Below are positions 33,643-42,345 of a DNA stretch of 50,625 nt, in pieces; the first letter of the stretch is position 1; every line of letters begins with the position of its first letter. The position numbers and the translations under genes were made by a program. Source of the DNA: Halorubrum distributum JCM 10118 (lineage in GTDB: Archaea > Halobacteriota > Halobacteria > Halobacteriales > Haloferacaceae); the NCBI RefSeq assembly GCF_000337335.1, contig NZ_AOJN01000023.1, forward strand, positions 1 to 50,625, given 5' to 3'. Under the pieces are notes generated by a model that saw only the letters and a list, made by a program, of their open reading frames with translations, had not been told where the DNA came from and did no database searches.

Positions 33643-34026
33643 TTATTTATAAACAACTCGTGACTTCGCGGTGAACACCGCCTAAGCCCCAGCCGCGAGG
33701 GCTCGGTGCGCTCGCTGTCGCCCGAAAATCTTCGATTTTCGGGATGACGAGAGAGCTTCACTCTCTCGAACCACGCGCCTCGGTCGCTCACTTCGTTCGC
33801 TCCCTCGGTGCGAACGTCGCGCGCCTTCGCCCTCGCGGCTGCCCCTTTGAGTCCCACCCGACCGCGACCGCACGGCACCTCACGCCTCCCCAGCCTCGTC
33901 GGGCGCGTCCGTCGGGCTCCCTTCGGTCGCCCTCGGCGCGCCCGACTCCCTCGCGCGTGCTGATTCGCGGCCTCCGCTTCGCTCCGGCCGCTCGCCGGCA
34001 CGCGCCACCGCAATGTCATTTATAAC
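33643..34026 (-). repeat. Structured dispersed repeat element, copy B (inverted)
   Basis: Read on the minus strand it matches copy A in order. The 5' flank has ATAAATGACAT, then TGCGGTGGCGCGTGCC. P1 GCGCGTGC/GCACGCGC occupies 33998-34005 and 33953-33960, with inner hairpin arms at 33986-33991 and 33967-33972. P2 GTCGGGCGCG/CGCGCCCGAC occupies 33937-33946 and 33898-33907. The conserved GACGAGGCTGGGGAGG is at 33885-33900. The GGGACTCAAAGGGGCAGCC block precedes P3 (33829-33840 with 33691-33702). P3 encloses further hairpins (33721-33743, 33748-33768). It ends at a GTTTATAAATAA motif near 33643-33654. P2 and P3 arms differ from copy A but pair perfectly. Confidence 0.8.
33721..33743. other. Perfect hairpin within repeat copy B
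   Basis: CCCGAAAATC, a three-base TTC loop, and GATTTTCGGG form a 10-bp perfect stem. A second perfect hairpin (CGAGAGAG-CTTCA-CTCTCTCG) follows at 33748-33768. Both sit in the variable P3 domain. Confidence 0.75.
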
Positions 34027-34068
34027 TGGCCGCTACCCTCGAGACGCGCCGTCCGTTTCCGTGAGGCG

Positions 34069-34077
34069 TACTGTTTA
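34069..34077 (+). promoter_or_regulatory. TATA box for the zinc dehydrogenase at 34103
   Basis: CTGTTTAGT lies 26-34 nt upstream of the ATG and predicts a leaderless transcript. Confidence 0.5.
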
Positions 34078-34102
34078 GTGGGTCCCGCGGGAGGGTCCGC
34101 GT

Positions 34103-35143
34103 ATGCAAGCCGTTCAGTTCGCCGACCACGGCGACCGCGACGTGATCGAGTACGGCGAGTTCCCCGACCCCGAACCCGACCGCGGCGAGGTGCTCGTCGA
34201 CGTCAAGGCCGGCGCCTTGAACCACCTCGACATCTGGACGCGGCGCGGGATGCCCGGCATCGACCTGGAGATGCCGCACATCCCGGGCAGCGACGCGGCG
34301 GGCGTCGTCGAGGCCGTCGGCGAGGGCGTGACGCGGTTCGAGCCGGGCGACCACGTCGCCGTGAGCGCGGGCGTCTCCTGCGGGAACTGCGAGTTCTGCC
34401 GCAACGGCGAGGAGTCGCTGTGCGTCTCCTTCCACATCATCGGCGAACACGTCCGCGGCGTCCACGCCGAGAAGGCGGCGGTTCCCGCCGAGAACCTCGT
34501 TCCGGTCCCGGACGGCGTCGACTGGGAGGTCGCCGGCTCCGCGTCGCTCGTCTTCCAGACCGCGTGGCGCATGCTCCAGACGCGCGCCGACATCGAGGCG
34601 GGCGAGAAGGTGCTCGTCCTCGGCGCCTCCGGCGGCGTCGGCCACGCCGCGGTCCAGATCGCCGACCACGCGGGCTGTGAGGTGTTCGCGACCGCCTCCA
34701 CCGAGGCGAAGCTCTCGCACGCCGAGGAGTGCGGCGCCGACCACGTCATCGACTACGAGGCGAACGACTTCGCCGAGGAGATCGACGCGCTCACCGGCAA
34801 GCGCGGCGTCGACGTCGTCGTCGACCACGTCGGCGAGGCGACGTATCCGAACTCACTGAAGTCGATGGCGAAGGGCGGCCGGCTCGTCACCTGCGGCGCG
34901 ACCACCGGCCCGAACCCGGGCGCCGGGCTCAACCGCATCTTCTGGAACCAGCTGTCGGTCCTCGGCTCGACGATGGCGACGCCGGGCGAGGTCGACGAGG
35001 TCTTGGACCTCGTCTGGGACGGCACCTTCGAACCGCGCGTCCGCGAGGTGCTGCCGATGAGCGAGGCCGCGCGCGCACACGAGATGATCGAGAACCGTGA
35101 GGGCTTTGGCAAAGTGGTGGTTAAACCCGACAGTGAGCTCTGA
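34103..35143 (+). CDS. Zinc-binding medium-chain alcohol dehydrogenase
   Basis: A 346-residue MDR-family oxidoreductase. The GroES-like N-domain has NHLDIWTRRGMPG and PHIPGSDAAGVVEAVGEG. The structural zinc site is GVSCGNCEFCRNGEESLC. The catalytic Cys of classical ADHs is replaced by Asn-His (ALNHLDIW), pointing to the quinone-reductase/zinc-binding-dehydrogenase branch. The Rossmann motif is VLVLGASGGVGHAAVQIA. The substrate is unknown. A small membrane protein gene starts inside its last codons. Confidence 0.9.
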   Translation: MQAVQFADHGDRDVIEYGEFPDPEPDRGEVLVDVKAGALNHLDIWTRRGMPGIDLEMPHIPGSDAAGVVEAVGEGVTRFEPGDHVAVSAGVSCGNCEFCRNGEESLCVSFHIIGEHVRGVHAEKAAVPAENLVPVPDGVDWEVAGSASLVFQTAWRMLQTRADIEAGEKVLVLGASGGVGHAAVQIADHAGCEVFATASTEAKLSHAEECGADHVIDYEANDFAEEIDALTGKRGVDVVVDHVGEATYPNSLKSMAKGGRLVTCGATTGPNPGAGLNRIFWNQLSVLGSTMATPGEVDEVLDLVWDGTFEPRVREVLPMSEAARAHEMIENREGFGKVVVKPDSEL

Positions 35144-35498
35144 GACCGACGCCGGCGCGGACGCGACCGCTGACGGCACCACCGACGGCGGCTACGTCCA
35201 CGTCCCGGAGGACGACGGCGGCGAGAGCGAGGGGGCCGCCGGCCCCGAAGCGTCGGCGTCGGCCACCGACGAACCCACCGCCGACGGTTTCGGTCGCGAG
35301 GGGTGGGCGCTGACGGCGGCGATTTTCGTCTGCGCGCTCGTCATCCCGGGGATCATCTACGTCTACCCGTACGCCGCGGGCTGGTTCGGGCTCCCCTTCT
35401 TCGCGACGTACCTCGCGCTCCCGCTCGTCCCCGCGCTCCTCCTCGGCCTCGTCGCGGTCTGGTCGATGACGGCCGCGACGGCCAATAGCGAGCCCTGA
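35133..35498 (+). CDS. Small two-helix membrane protein
   Basis: A 121-residue protein likely starting at GTG 35133 (VSSETDAGADAT), which overlaps the dehydrogenase stop by 11 nt; an ATG at 35097 in the same frame would overlap more. An acidic, disordered N-terminal half (about 60 residues) precedes two membrane helices (WALTAAIFVCALVIPGIIYV and TYLALPLVPALLLGLVAVWS). Function is unknown; a haloarchaea-type conserved membrane protein. Confidence 0.68.
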   Translation: MSSETDAGADATADGTTDGGYVHVPEDDGGESEGAAGPEASASATDEPTADGFGREGWALTAAIFVCALVIPGIIYVYPYAAGWFGLPFFATYLALPLVPALLLGLVAVWSMTAATANSEP

Positions 35499-35582
35499 CC
35501 GCGGCCGGCTTCGCCCCGGTCAGATCGCCCCGTCGCGCCGTCGAACGACAACCGTTTTGAACGACACCCGCGCAGTGGTGAT

Positions 35583-36161
35583 ATGTTGATCACCGTCTCC
35601 GGCCCGCCTGGGAGCGGGAAGAGCACCAACGCCGTCCAGCTGGCGGACGCGCTCGGTCTCGGGCACGTCTCCGGCGGCGACATCTTTCGCGAGATGGCGG
35701 CCGAACGCGACATGACGCCCGTCGAGTTCAACGAGTTCGCCGAGGAGGACCCCCAGATCGACCGGGACCTCGACCGCCGGCTCCGCGAGATCGCGGTCGA
35801 GCGCGACGACGTCGTCCTCGAATCGCGGCTCGCCGGGTGGCTCGCGGCCGACCACGCCGACTTCCGGTTCTGGTTCGACGCGCCGCTGTCGGTCCGCGCG
35901 GAGCGGATCGCGGAGCGCGAGGCGAAGCCCGTCGACCGCGCGGCGACGGAGACGGAGCGACGCGAGGCCTCCGAGCGCAAGCGGTACCGCGAGTACTACG
36001 ACATCGACATCGATGACCTCTCGATCTACGACGCCGCGTACAACACCGCCCGCTGGGGCCCCGAACGGTTCCTCGACGTCCTCGTCGCCACCGTCGAGGC
36101 GTACGATCCCGACGACGACGAGGGGAAAGCGCCCGTCGAGGGCGTCAGTTACGACTTCTGA
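35583..36161 (+). CDS. cmk: (d)CMP kinase
   Basis: A 192-residue cytidylate kinase of the archaeal type. Walker A is [13 protein letters not shown]. Other features are [15 protein letters not shown], the [15 protein letters not shown]-binding segment, and the lid/[19 protein letters not shown] region. It makes CDP/dCDP for nucleotide synthesis. Next to cbf5 (21 nt), a common archaeal pairing, so the two probably share a transcript. Confidence 0.95.
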   Translation: MLITVSGPPGSGKSTNAVQLADALGLGHVSGGDIFREMAAERDMTPVEFNEFAEEDPQIDRDLDRRLREIAVERDDVVLESRLAGWLAADHADFRFWFDAPLSVRAERIAEREAKPVDRAATETERREASERKRYREYYDIDIDDLSIYDAAYNTARWGPERFLDVLVATVEAYDPDDDEGKAPVEGVSYDF

Positions 36162-36182
36162 GCCCCACCCGCCGCACACCTC

Positions 36183-37163
36183 ATGACAGACGCCTCCGAC
36201 GCCGACGCCGACGCTCCCGCCGACGGCGAGGGGCCCCTCAGAGCGCCGCCCGGCGAGCGCTCGGTGCCGGAGCTGCTCCGATTCGGCGTCGTCAACCTCG
36301 ACAAGCCGGCCGGCCCCTCCTCGCATCAGGTGTCGGCGTGGGTTCGCGACGCGATAGACGAGACGCTCGCAGCGCTTGACCCCGAGGGCCCTCCCACCGG
36401 CGGCGTCGCCCACTCGGGCACGCTCGACCCGAAGGTCACCGGCTGCCTTCCCACCCTGACCGGCGACGCGACGCGCATGGCGCAGGTGTTCTTAGAGGGC
36501 ACCAAGGAGTACGTCGCGGTGCTGGAGATCCACGGCTCGGCCCCGGCGGACTTCGAGGACGTGGTCGCGGAGTTCGAGAGCGAGATCTACCAGAAGCCGC
36601 CGCGGAAGAGCGCCGTGAGCCGTCGACTCCGCACGCGGACGATCCACGACCTCGACGTGCTGGAGGTCGACGACCGGCAGGCGCTCATCCGGATCCGTTG
36701 CGAGTCGGGGACGTACGTGCGGAAACTGTGCCACGACATCGGGCTCGCGACCGGCGTCGGCGCGCACATGGGTCACCTTCGGCGCACCGCGACCGACCCG
36801 TTCGACGACCGCGACCTCCACACACTTCAGGACCTCGTGGACGCGCTCGCGTGGGCCGAGGACGGCGACGACACGCTCCTCCGCGAGGTGGTCCGTCCGG
36901 CGGAGGACGCCCTGACGCACCTCCCCGCGGTGACGGTCGCGCGGTCCGCCGCGCGCAGCGTCGCGACCGGCGCGCCCGTGTACGCGCCCGGCGTGATCGA
37001 CGTCGACGACGACGCCGCTCGGCCGGACCGCGACGGCGACGACGACCCGCCGCTCGTTGCGTGTTTCACGCCCGACGGCGTCGCGGTCTGTCTCGGGCGC
37101 GTCGTCGGCGATCCGGACGCCGACAGCGGGATCGCCGTCGACTTGGAGCGCGTTCTTTTATAA
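36183..37163 (+). CDS. cbf5: RNA-guided pseudouridine synthase Cbf5/TruB
   Basis: A 326-residue catalytic subunit of H/ACA sRNPs and tRNA U55 modification. Motifs are VNLDKPAGPSSHQVSAW, the catalytic Asp in HSGTLDPKVTGCLP, SAVSRRLRTRTIHDLDVLE, and a C-terminal PUA domain beginning near VYAPGVIDVDDDA. The acidic N-terminus (about 20 residues) is haloarchaeal. The stop codon lies inside the TATA box of the next gene. Confidence 0.96.
   Translation: MTDASDADADAPADGEGPLRAPPGERSVPELLRFGVVNLDKPAGPSSHQVSAWVRDAIDETLAALDPEGPPTGGVAHSGTLDPKVTGCLPTLTGDATRMAQVFLEGTKEYVAVLEIHGSAPADFEDVVAEFESEIYQKPPRKSAVSRRLRTRTIHDLDVLEVDDRQALIRIRCESGTYVRKLCHDIGLATGVGAHMGHLRRTATDPFDDRDLHTLQDLVDALAWAEDGDDTLLREVVRPAEDALTHLPAVTVARSAARSVATGAPVYAPGVIDVDDDAARPDRDGDDDPPLVACFTPDGVAVCLGRVVGDPDADSGIAVDLERVLL
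37155..37163 (+). promoter_or_regulatory. TATA box overlapping the cbf5 stop codon
   Basis: CTTTTATAA (37155-37163) contains the cbf5 TAA stop and lies 24-32 nt before the ATG at 37187, the spacing of a leaderless promoter. Confidence 0.55.
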
Positions 37164-37186
37164 CTCCGCCATCCCCGGGTTCGGGT

Positions 37187-38395
37187 ATGGACGAGTCGGA
37201 CGCGAACGGGGAAGCGGGCGGACGGATCGAACTCGGAAGCGCGAGCGCCGCGCCGGGGACGCTCGACCGCGGCCGGCTCCCGGTCGCGGAGCTCCCGACC
37301 GGAGGCGCGGAGCGGCTCCCGGTCGTCGTCGCGAACGGCGCCGAAGCCGGACCGACGCTGTGGCTCACGGGCGGCGTCCACGGCGACGAGGCGACCGGCG
37401 TCGCGGTCGTTCAGGACGCGGTCGCGGCCTTCGGCGACTGCCTCGCCGACCTCGCGGGCGCGGTCGTCGCGGTGCCCGCGGCCTCCCCCGCGGGACTCCG
37501 TCGCAACGCGAGAGAGACGTACTACGCCGACGAGGACCCGAACCGTCACTTCCCGGACGCCGACGCGGAGTCAGCGCGCCCGCCGAAGCTCCAGGAGCGG
37601 ATCGACGCCCGCCTGTACGCCGCGATCACGGGTGAGGTGCCCGACGACGCGGGCGAGTCCGCGGACGATTCGAGGCAGTTCGCCGTCGAGACGGTCGGGA
37701 CGAACGCAGCCGCGGACGCGCTGATCGACTGCCACACCGCCGGCGTCGGCAGCGAGCCGTTCGCCATCCGGGACCGCGTCCTCTACGGCGACCGGCGAAG
37801 CGAGTCCGAGGCGGCCGCGCTCTTCGAGGACCTCGGCCGGCTGGTCGACGCGTTCGGCCTCCCGGTCGTCCGGGAGTACCCCGCCGCGGAGTACGTCGAG
37901 GAGAACCTTCAGCGCTCGACCGCGGGCGCCGTGCTCAACGAGGCCGGGATACCAGCGTTCACGGCGGAGCTGGGCGCCCACAGCGTCGTCGACGACGCCA
38001 TCCTCGACGCGGGCGTCGCGGGCGCCTTCGGCGTCGCGGTCGAACTCGGATTATTGGACTCCGGCGACGTGCCCGAGTCGGTCGGCGAGCCCGGCGTCGG
38101 CGTCGATCCCGCTCCGGTCGAGTTCCCCGTGCGGCGCTTCCGCGGGCCGACGACCGACGACTCCGGCCTCGTCCGGCACCGCGTCGCGGCCGGCGACGTG
38201 TTCGCCGAGGGCGACGTGCTCGCGAGCGTGGTCGACGCCGCGGGCGCGGAGCGCGCGACGGTCCGCGCCGACAGCGACGGGTACGTCCTCGGTCGGTGCG
38301 AGGGGCTGGCCGTCTACGAGGGCGACCCGATCGGCAGCCTCGCGGTCCGGGACGACGGCGCCCTCGTGGTCCCGCGGGACGCCGACGAGGAGTGA
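37187..38395 (+). CDS. Succinylglutamate desuccinylase/aspartoacylase family hydrolase
   Basis: A 402-residue M14-like zinc hydrolase. The metal-binding motif WLTGGVHGDEATG supplies His and Glu; the third ligand is in ALIDCHTAG. PNRHFPD and the catalytic Glu region AFTAELGAHS follow. The C-terminal 90 residues form a lipoyl-like beta domain (VAAGDVFAEGDVLASVVD). The start is set by the TATA box at 37155-37163. The predicted reaction is amide hydrolysis of an N-acyl amino acid; the substrate is unknown. Confidence 0.87.
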   Translation: MDESDANGEAGGRIELGSASAAPGTLDRGRLPVAELPTGGAERLPVVVANGAEAGPTLWLTGGVHGDEATGVAVVQDAVAAFGDCLADLAGAVVAVPAASPAGLRRNARETYYADEDPNRHFPDADAESARPPKLQERIDARLYAAITGEVPDDAGESADDSRQFAVETVGTNAAADALIDCHTAGVGSEPFAIRDRVLYGDRRSESEAAALFEDLGRLVDAFGLPVVREYPAAEYVEENLQRSTAGAVLNEAGIPAFTAELGAHSVVDDAILDAGVAGAFGVAVELGLLDSGDVPESVGEPGVGVDPAPVEFPVRRFRGPTTDDSGLVRHRVAAGDVFAEGDVLASVVDAAGAERATVRADSDGYVLGRCEGLAVYEGDPIGSLAVRDDGALVVPRDADEE

Positions 38396-38404
38396 AGCGA
38401 AGTC

Positions 38405-38413
38405 CTTAATTAC
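38405..38413 (+). promoter_or_regulatory. TATA box for tRNA-Pro
   Basis: CTTAATTAC is about 29-37 nt upstream of the mature tRNA 5' end. Confidence 0.5.
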
Positions 38414-38441
38414 CGGACCGTCGTTTTTCAGCGTGTAGTCA

Positions 38442-38512
38442 GGGACCGTGGGGTAGTGGTATCCTATGCGGATGGGGTCCGTATGACCTGAGTTCGACTC
38501 TCAGCGGTCCCA
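38442..38512 (+). tRNA. tRNA-Pro(GGG)
   Basis: Acceptor GGGACCG pairs CGGTCCC with discriminator A. Anticodon loop ATGGGGT gives anticodon GGG. The T-arm is CTGAG-TTCGACT-CTCAG. CCA is not encoded. A T-rich CAATTTCT follows and can terminate transcription. Confidence 0.97.
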
Positions 38513-38691
38513 CTTCAATTTCTACGGAAACCAGCGTTAGTAGTCCCGGGATTGTTCGTTTCGTAGACGCGAGGGAACGACCGATCCGATAACATCCACG
38601 AAACCGTTGCGACTCACCATTGTCACTGGTTTGGCGCCAGCACCGATCAAAAGCAAGCAAAAACTGCGGAAAAAGACGCTGTATCAGCCGA

Positions 38692-39102
38692 TTAGCTGAA
38701 GTCCCAGGTGTCCTCAAAGATCGCGTTCCCGCTCGGGTCGTGGATTATCCGAACTGTAGCGTCTCCACTGGGACTAATACTCGAAATACTGGCGTTTCTC
38801 CGTTCACCACTTTGCCAGTCACCACTTCCGAAGTTGTCTCCTCTCTGTCCGTCGACTGAGACAACGAGGTCAGACCCCTCAATTGCTTGACCGCCGGTCT
38901 TGGTTACGGTGATATTGTCTGTGGAGTTACTCTCGATCGTAAAGCTCGCCTGCGGCGCGGTATCGCCTAACTGATCGCCGAGTCCGAGGACGAACGTCCC
39001 GATGACGGCCGCCAGGATGACTGTGATCGCGACCATCAAGATGACCCCGATAACGGGGCTCACCGCGCGGTCGTCCGATTTGGATTGGTTCTGTGGTTTC
39101 AT
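38692..39102 (-). CDS. Type IV pilin (archaeal PilA-like)
   Basis: A 136-residue class III-signal protein. After a short basic N-terminus ([20 protein letters not shown]) comes the conserved hydrophobic H-domain [20 protein letters not shown], cleaved before the SPVIG segment by PibD. A secreted beta-rich domain ([18 protein letters not shown]) with N-glycosylation sequons follows. The start at 39102 is favoured over the in-frame ATG at 39123. The surrounding DNA is clearly less GC-rich than the rest of the window, suggesting transfer or relaxed selection. No pilus assembly genes adjoin. Confidence 0.9.
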   Translation of the reverse strand: MKPQNQSKSDDRAVSPVIGVILMVAITVILAAVIGTFVLGLGDQLGDTAPQASFTIESNSTDNITVTKTGGQAIEGSDLVVSVDGQRGDNFGSGDWQSGERRNASISSISPSGDATVRIIHDPSGNAIFEDTWDFS

Positions 39103-39408
39103 TGTTTGAACCCAGCGGTTCACCGAGAAACGGGAATGAGAGACTCGTGTGCCATAGTCGAAGTGGCCCTCAGGTCCGTTCCGATCGGTTGCTGGTTAGC
39201 TAAACGGATGAGGACTGGGCTTATGTACTTAATGGCATGAATATCAGCGCTGAAAGTTGAGCGCGTAGCCCCGGCCTACTCGGGACGTCGTCCCGAAACC
39301 GCCGACTCGGACGCCGGTTCGGGGAAGTAGCGTGGGGCGTCTGGATCGCGCGATCACCTCGGGCACCGCTCCGCAACCACTAAACGCGGCTCGCTCCTTG
39401 CTTCGATA
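39103..39408. other. Intergenic region between pilin and rfcL
   Basis: No gene is supported. It is AT-richer in its left half, with a minus-strand TATA candidate near 39219-39235 (CATTAAGTACATAAG on the minus strand) that would give the pilin a roughly 90-nt leader. CACTAAACG near 39376 could be the rfcL TATA box. Confidence 0.45.
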
Positions 39409-40920
39409 ATGGCCGACTGGACGGAGAAGTACCGCCCGAGCACGCTCTCGGAGGTGCGCGGCAACGACAAGGCCCGCGACGCGTTCGCGGAGTGGGCCCG
39501 CTCGTGGGACGACCACCGCGAGGCGGTCGTCCTCCACGGGAGCCCGGGCGTCGGGAAGACGAGCGCGGCGCACGCGCTCGCGAACGACATGGGGTGGGAG
39601 ACCGTCGAGCTCAACGCCTCCGACCAGCGCACCGCCGACGTCATCGAGCGGTTCGCGGGACGGGCCGCGCGCAACGCCACCCTCGGCGGGAGCGCGGCGG
39701 GCGGCGGCGCGGCCGGCGGCGACACCGCCTCCCGGCAGCTCGTCATCCTCGACGAGGCCGACAACATCCACGGCAACTACGACCGCGGCGGCGCCTCGGC
39801 GATCACGAAGCTGGTCAAGGAGTCGGGCCAGCCCATCGTGCTCATCGCCAACGACTTCTACGACATGTCGCGCGGGCTCCGGAACGCGACTCAGGAGATC
39901 GAGTTCCGCGACGTCTCCGCGCGTTCCATCGTCCCGGTCCTCCGCGACGTCTGCCGCAAGGAGGGGATCGAGTTCGAGTCGGACGCGCTCCAGCGGATCG
40001 CGGAGGGGAACCGCGGCGACCTCCGCGGCGCGATCAACGACCTCCAGGCCGCGACGCAGGGGCGCGACTCGATCACGGTCGAAGACGTGGTAACGGGCGA
40101 TCGCGACAAGGCGCTGGGGCTGTTCCCGTTCCTCGACGCGGTCCTCAAGGAGGAGTCCGCGGAGGAGGCGCTCCAGTCGGCGTACGCCGTCGACGAGACG
40201 CCCGACGACCTGACGCGGTGGATCGAGAACAACCTCCTCGACGTGTACGAGCCCGCGGAGGCGGTCCGCGCCTACGACTTCCTCGCGAACGCGGACGTGT
40301 GGCTCGGCCGCGTGCGCGCCACCCAGAACTACTCCTACTGGCGCTACGCGACCGACAACGCGGCCGCGGGCGTCGCGGCGGCCCGCGACGGCGAGAAGGG
40401 CGGGTGGACGCGGTACGGCCGCCCGCAGTTCTGGTCGTCGTCGGACGCGACCGCGGACGAGGTCGTCGGGAAGATCGCGGCCGCGAGCGGCTGTAGCGTC
40501 GCGACCGCTCGCCGCGAGGTGTTGCCGTTCCTCCAGGCCGTCACCCACCACTGCAAGCCCCGCGAGCTGACCGTCGCGATGGCGGCCGCCTACGACCTCG
40601 ACGAAGAGGGCGTCGCCTTCGTTACCGGCTCCGGCGAGTCGACGAACAAGGTGGCGTCGATCGTCGAGGACGCGCAGGCGCGGCGCGACGAGCTGATCGA
40701 GGAACACGCCGACGGCGCCTTCGCCCTCGACGCGGCAGGGCGCGCGGACGGCGACGACGCGGCGGCCGACAGCGACGACGGGTCCGCCGCGGCCGGATCC
40801 GACGCGGACGCTGCCGGTGCCGGTCGCGACGACCCCGTGGACGAGGAAAGCTCAGACGACGCGGCCGCGGGAGACGACGACGGCGACGACGATCAGGCCG
40901 GGCTGAACGACTTCATGTGA
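39409..40920 (+). CDS. rfcL: Replication factor C large subunit
   Basis: A 503-residue AAA+ clamp-loader subunit. Walker A is LHGSPGVGKTSAAHALA; Walker B is LVILDEADNIHG; the sensor region follows at VLIANDFYD. A collar domain ends near 420. A long Asp/Ala-rich acidic tail precedes a C-terminal PIP-box-like QAGLNDFM that can bind PCNA. It loads PCNA with the small RFC subunits, which are not in the window. A Gly/Ala-rich insertion (GGSAAGGGAAGGD) lies before Walker B. Confidence 0.96.
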   Translation: MADWTEKYRPSTLSEVRGNDKARDAFAEWARSWDDHREAVVLHGSPGVGKTSAAHALANDMGWETVELNASDQRTADVIERFAGRAARNATLGGSAAGGGAAGGDTASRQLVILDEADNIHGNYDRGGASAITKLVKESGQPIVLIANDFYDMSRGLRNATQEIEFRDVSARSIVPVLRDVCRKEGIEFESDALQRIAEGNRGDLRGAINDLQAATQGRDSITVEDVVTGDRDKALGLFPFLDAVLKEESAEEALQSAYAVDETPDDLTRWIENNLLDVYEPAEAVRAYDFLANADVWLGRVRATQNYSYWRYATDNAAAGVAAARDGEKGGWTRYGRPQFWSSSDATADEVVGKIAAASGCSVATARREVLPFLQAVTHHCKPRELTVAMAAAYDLDEEGVAFVTGSGESTNKVASIVEDAQARRDELIEEHADGAFALDAAGRADGDDAAADSDDGSAAAGSDADAAGAGRDDPVDEESSDDAAAGDDDGDDDQAGLNDFM

Positions 40921-41064
40921 GTCGCTCCCCGGCCGCGCACCGCGGAGCGGCTCCTGATCGGCTCCGGAGTTCGCAGGTGGTCCCTTCTCTCCGACCCGCT
41001 TTCCGTCCGGCACCGTGTCCGTCGGGGTGCGACGCGGTACCGGACGAGCGTTCCGGCAGGACGG

Positions 41065-42201
41065 TCAGACGCCGCGAGTCCGACTCGCCTCGCCCTCGGA
41101 CGGCTCCGCGGTCTCGACCGGCTCGTCGCAGACGAACTCGAACCGAGCGCCGCCCTCCCGGCTCCGGGCCGCCGAGACCGTCCATCCGTGAGCCTCCGCG
41201 ATCCGCTCGACGATTGCCAGTCCGAAGCCGGTCCCGCCCGGGGCGGTCGTGTGCCCCGGCTCGAAGACGGCCTCCCGCTGGTCCGGGTCGATCCCCGAGC
41301 CGTCGTCCGCGACGTAGAACCCGTCGTCCGTCCGCCCGACGCGAACGCGGACCGCGGCGTCCTCCGCGTTTCCCGCGGCGCGCTCTCCCGACAACTCCTC
41401 GCGCGGCGAGAACGTGCCGGACGCGGCCCGGTCCCCGGACCCGCTCTCGACCGGGTCCGAGCCGGGTAGCGCGTCGACGTCCTCGGGCGTCCCGTGTTCG
41501 AGGGCGTTCCGGAAGAGGTTCTCTAAGGCCTGCCGGAACCTGTCGGCGTCGCACGGGACCGTTCCGAGCGGGCCGTCGACGACGAGGGCGGCGTCTGCGC
41601 GTTCACCGACGGTCTCCCACGCGCTCTCGACGACCGGCCGCAGTTCCGTCGGCTCGGCGGACTGGACCGTCTCTCCCTCCCGCGCCAGCGTCAGCAGTTC
41701 GCCGATGAGGTCGTCCATCCGGTCGAGCGCGTCGAGGGCCCGGTCCAGCCGCTCGGGCGACGCGTCCTCGTCGAGTTCGGCGGCCAGTTCGATGTTCCCG
41801 ACTGCGACGGAGAGGGGGTTCCGAAGGTCGTGTGAGACGACGCTCGCGAACTCCTCGAGCCGTTCCCGCTGTCGCTCCAGCCGTCGCCGTCGCTGAACGC
41901 GTTCGTCCGCCAGAAAGAGGTACCCCACGACGTCGCCGTCGTCCGTCGCCCGCCCTCGCTCGTGGACCCACCGCGGCCCCTCATCAGACGTGACTCGATA
42001 CACCACGTCGACGGGGTCCGAGTCGAGCGCCTCGCGGAGCCGCTCCCGGTCGTCGCCGACGACGCGGTCGAGCCAACCGCCGTCCGGTCGTTCCGCGACC
42101 TCGGGCCGTGGCTCACCGGACGCCTCGATCACGAACCGCGAAGGGTCGCCCTCGGGGCGACGGTACGCGATCCCGGGCCGCCGTTTCGTCGAACGCGACA
42201 C
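41065..42201 (-). CDS. Soluble PAS-like sensor histidine kinase
   Basis: A 378-residue kinase with no membrane segment. A PAS-like N-terminal domain (about 15-100) precedes the dimerisation H-box FASVVSHDLRNPLSVA (His124). The catalytic ATPase domain has the N-box NLFRNALEHG, G1 YVADDGSGID, F-box and G2 GTGFGLAIV. A low-complexity Ser/Gly/Glu insert is in the ATPase lid region. It probably senses a cytosolic cue. No response regulator is adjacent, as is usual for orphan haloarchaeal kinases. Confidence 0.9.
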   Translation of the reverse strand: MSRSTKRRPGIAYRRPEGDPSRFVIEASGEPRPEVAERPDGGWLDRVVGDDRERLREALDSDPVDVVYRVTSDEGPRWVHERGRATDDGDVVGYLFLADERVQRRRRLERQRERLEEFASVVSHDLRNPLSVAVGNIELAAELDEDASPERLDRALDALDRMDDLIGELLTLAREGETVQSAEPTELRPVVESAWETVGERADAALVVDGPLGTVPCDADRFRQALENLFRNALEHGTPEDVDALPGSDPVESGSGDRAASGTFSPREELSGERAAGNAEDAAVRVRVGRTDDGFYVADDGSGIDPDQREAVFEPGHTTAPGGTGFGLAIVERIAEAHGWTVSAARSREGGARFEFVCDEPVETAEPSEGEASRTRGV

Positions 42202-42345
42202 GTGTCAACGAGGTTACTCGGCAATGATAAACCTTACTCGGATATCACTTGTCATGCGCTGAGAACAACTAAATATCGTGTGAAATAATCGGTGGAACGG
42301 GGGAATGCCGGGGGTACTTTGTCGCGGCCGCCGATGGATCGGCGT

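Larger units (their letters stand above)
33346..34102. other. Intergenic region with operon promoter and structured repeat
   Basis: No gene is supported in this 757-bp stretch; reading frames are basic low-complexity shadows. 33346-33640 is upstream of the tRNA-Ser/rps13 operon and holds its probable promoter. 33643-34026 is repeat element copy B. 34069-34077 is the promoter of the dehydrogenase. Confidence 0.7.

Noticed and set aside
38500..39240. Integrative element at tRNA-Pro
   Set aside because: No integrase gene and no second copy of the tRNA 3' end in the flanking sequence; kept only as a compositional observation.
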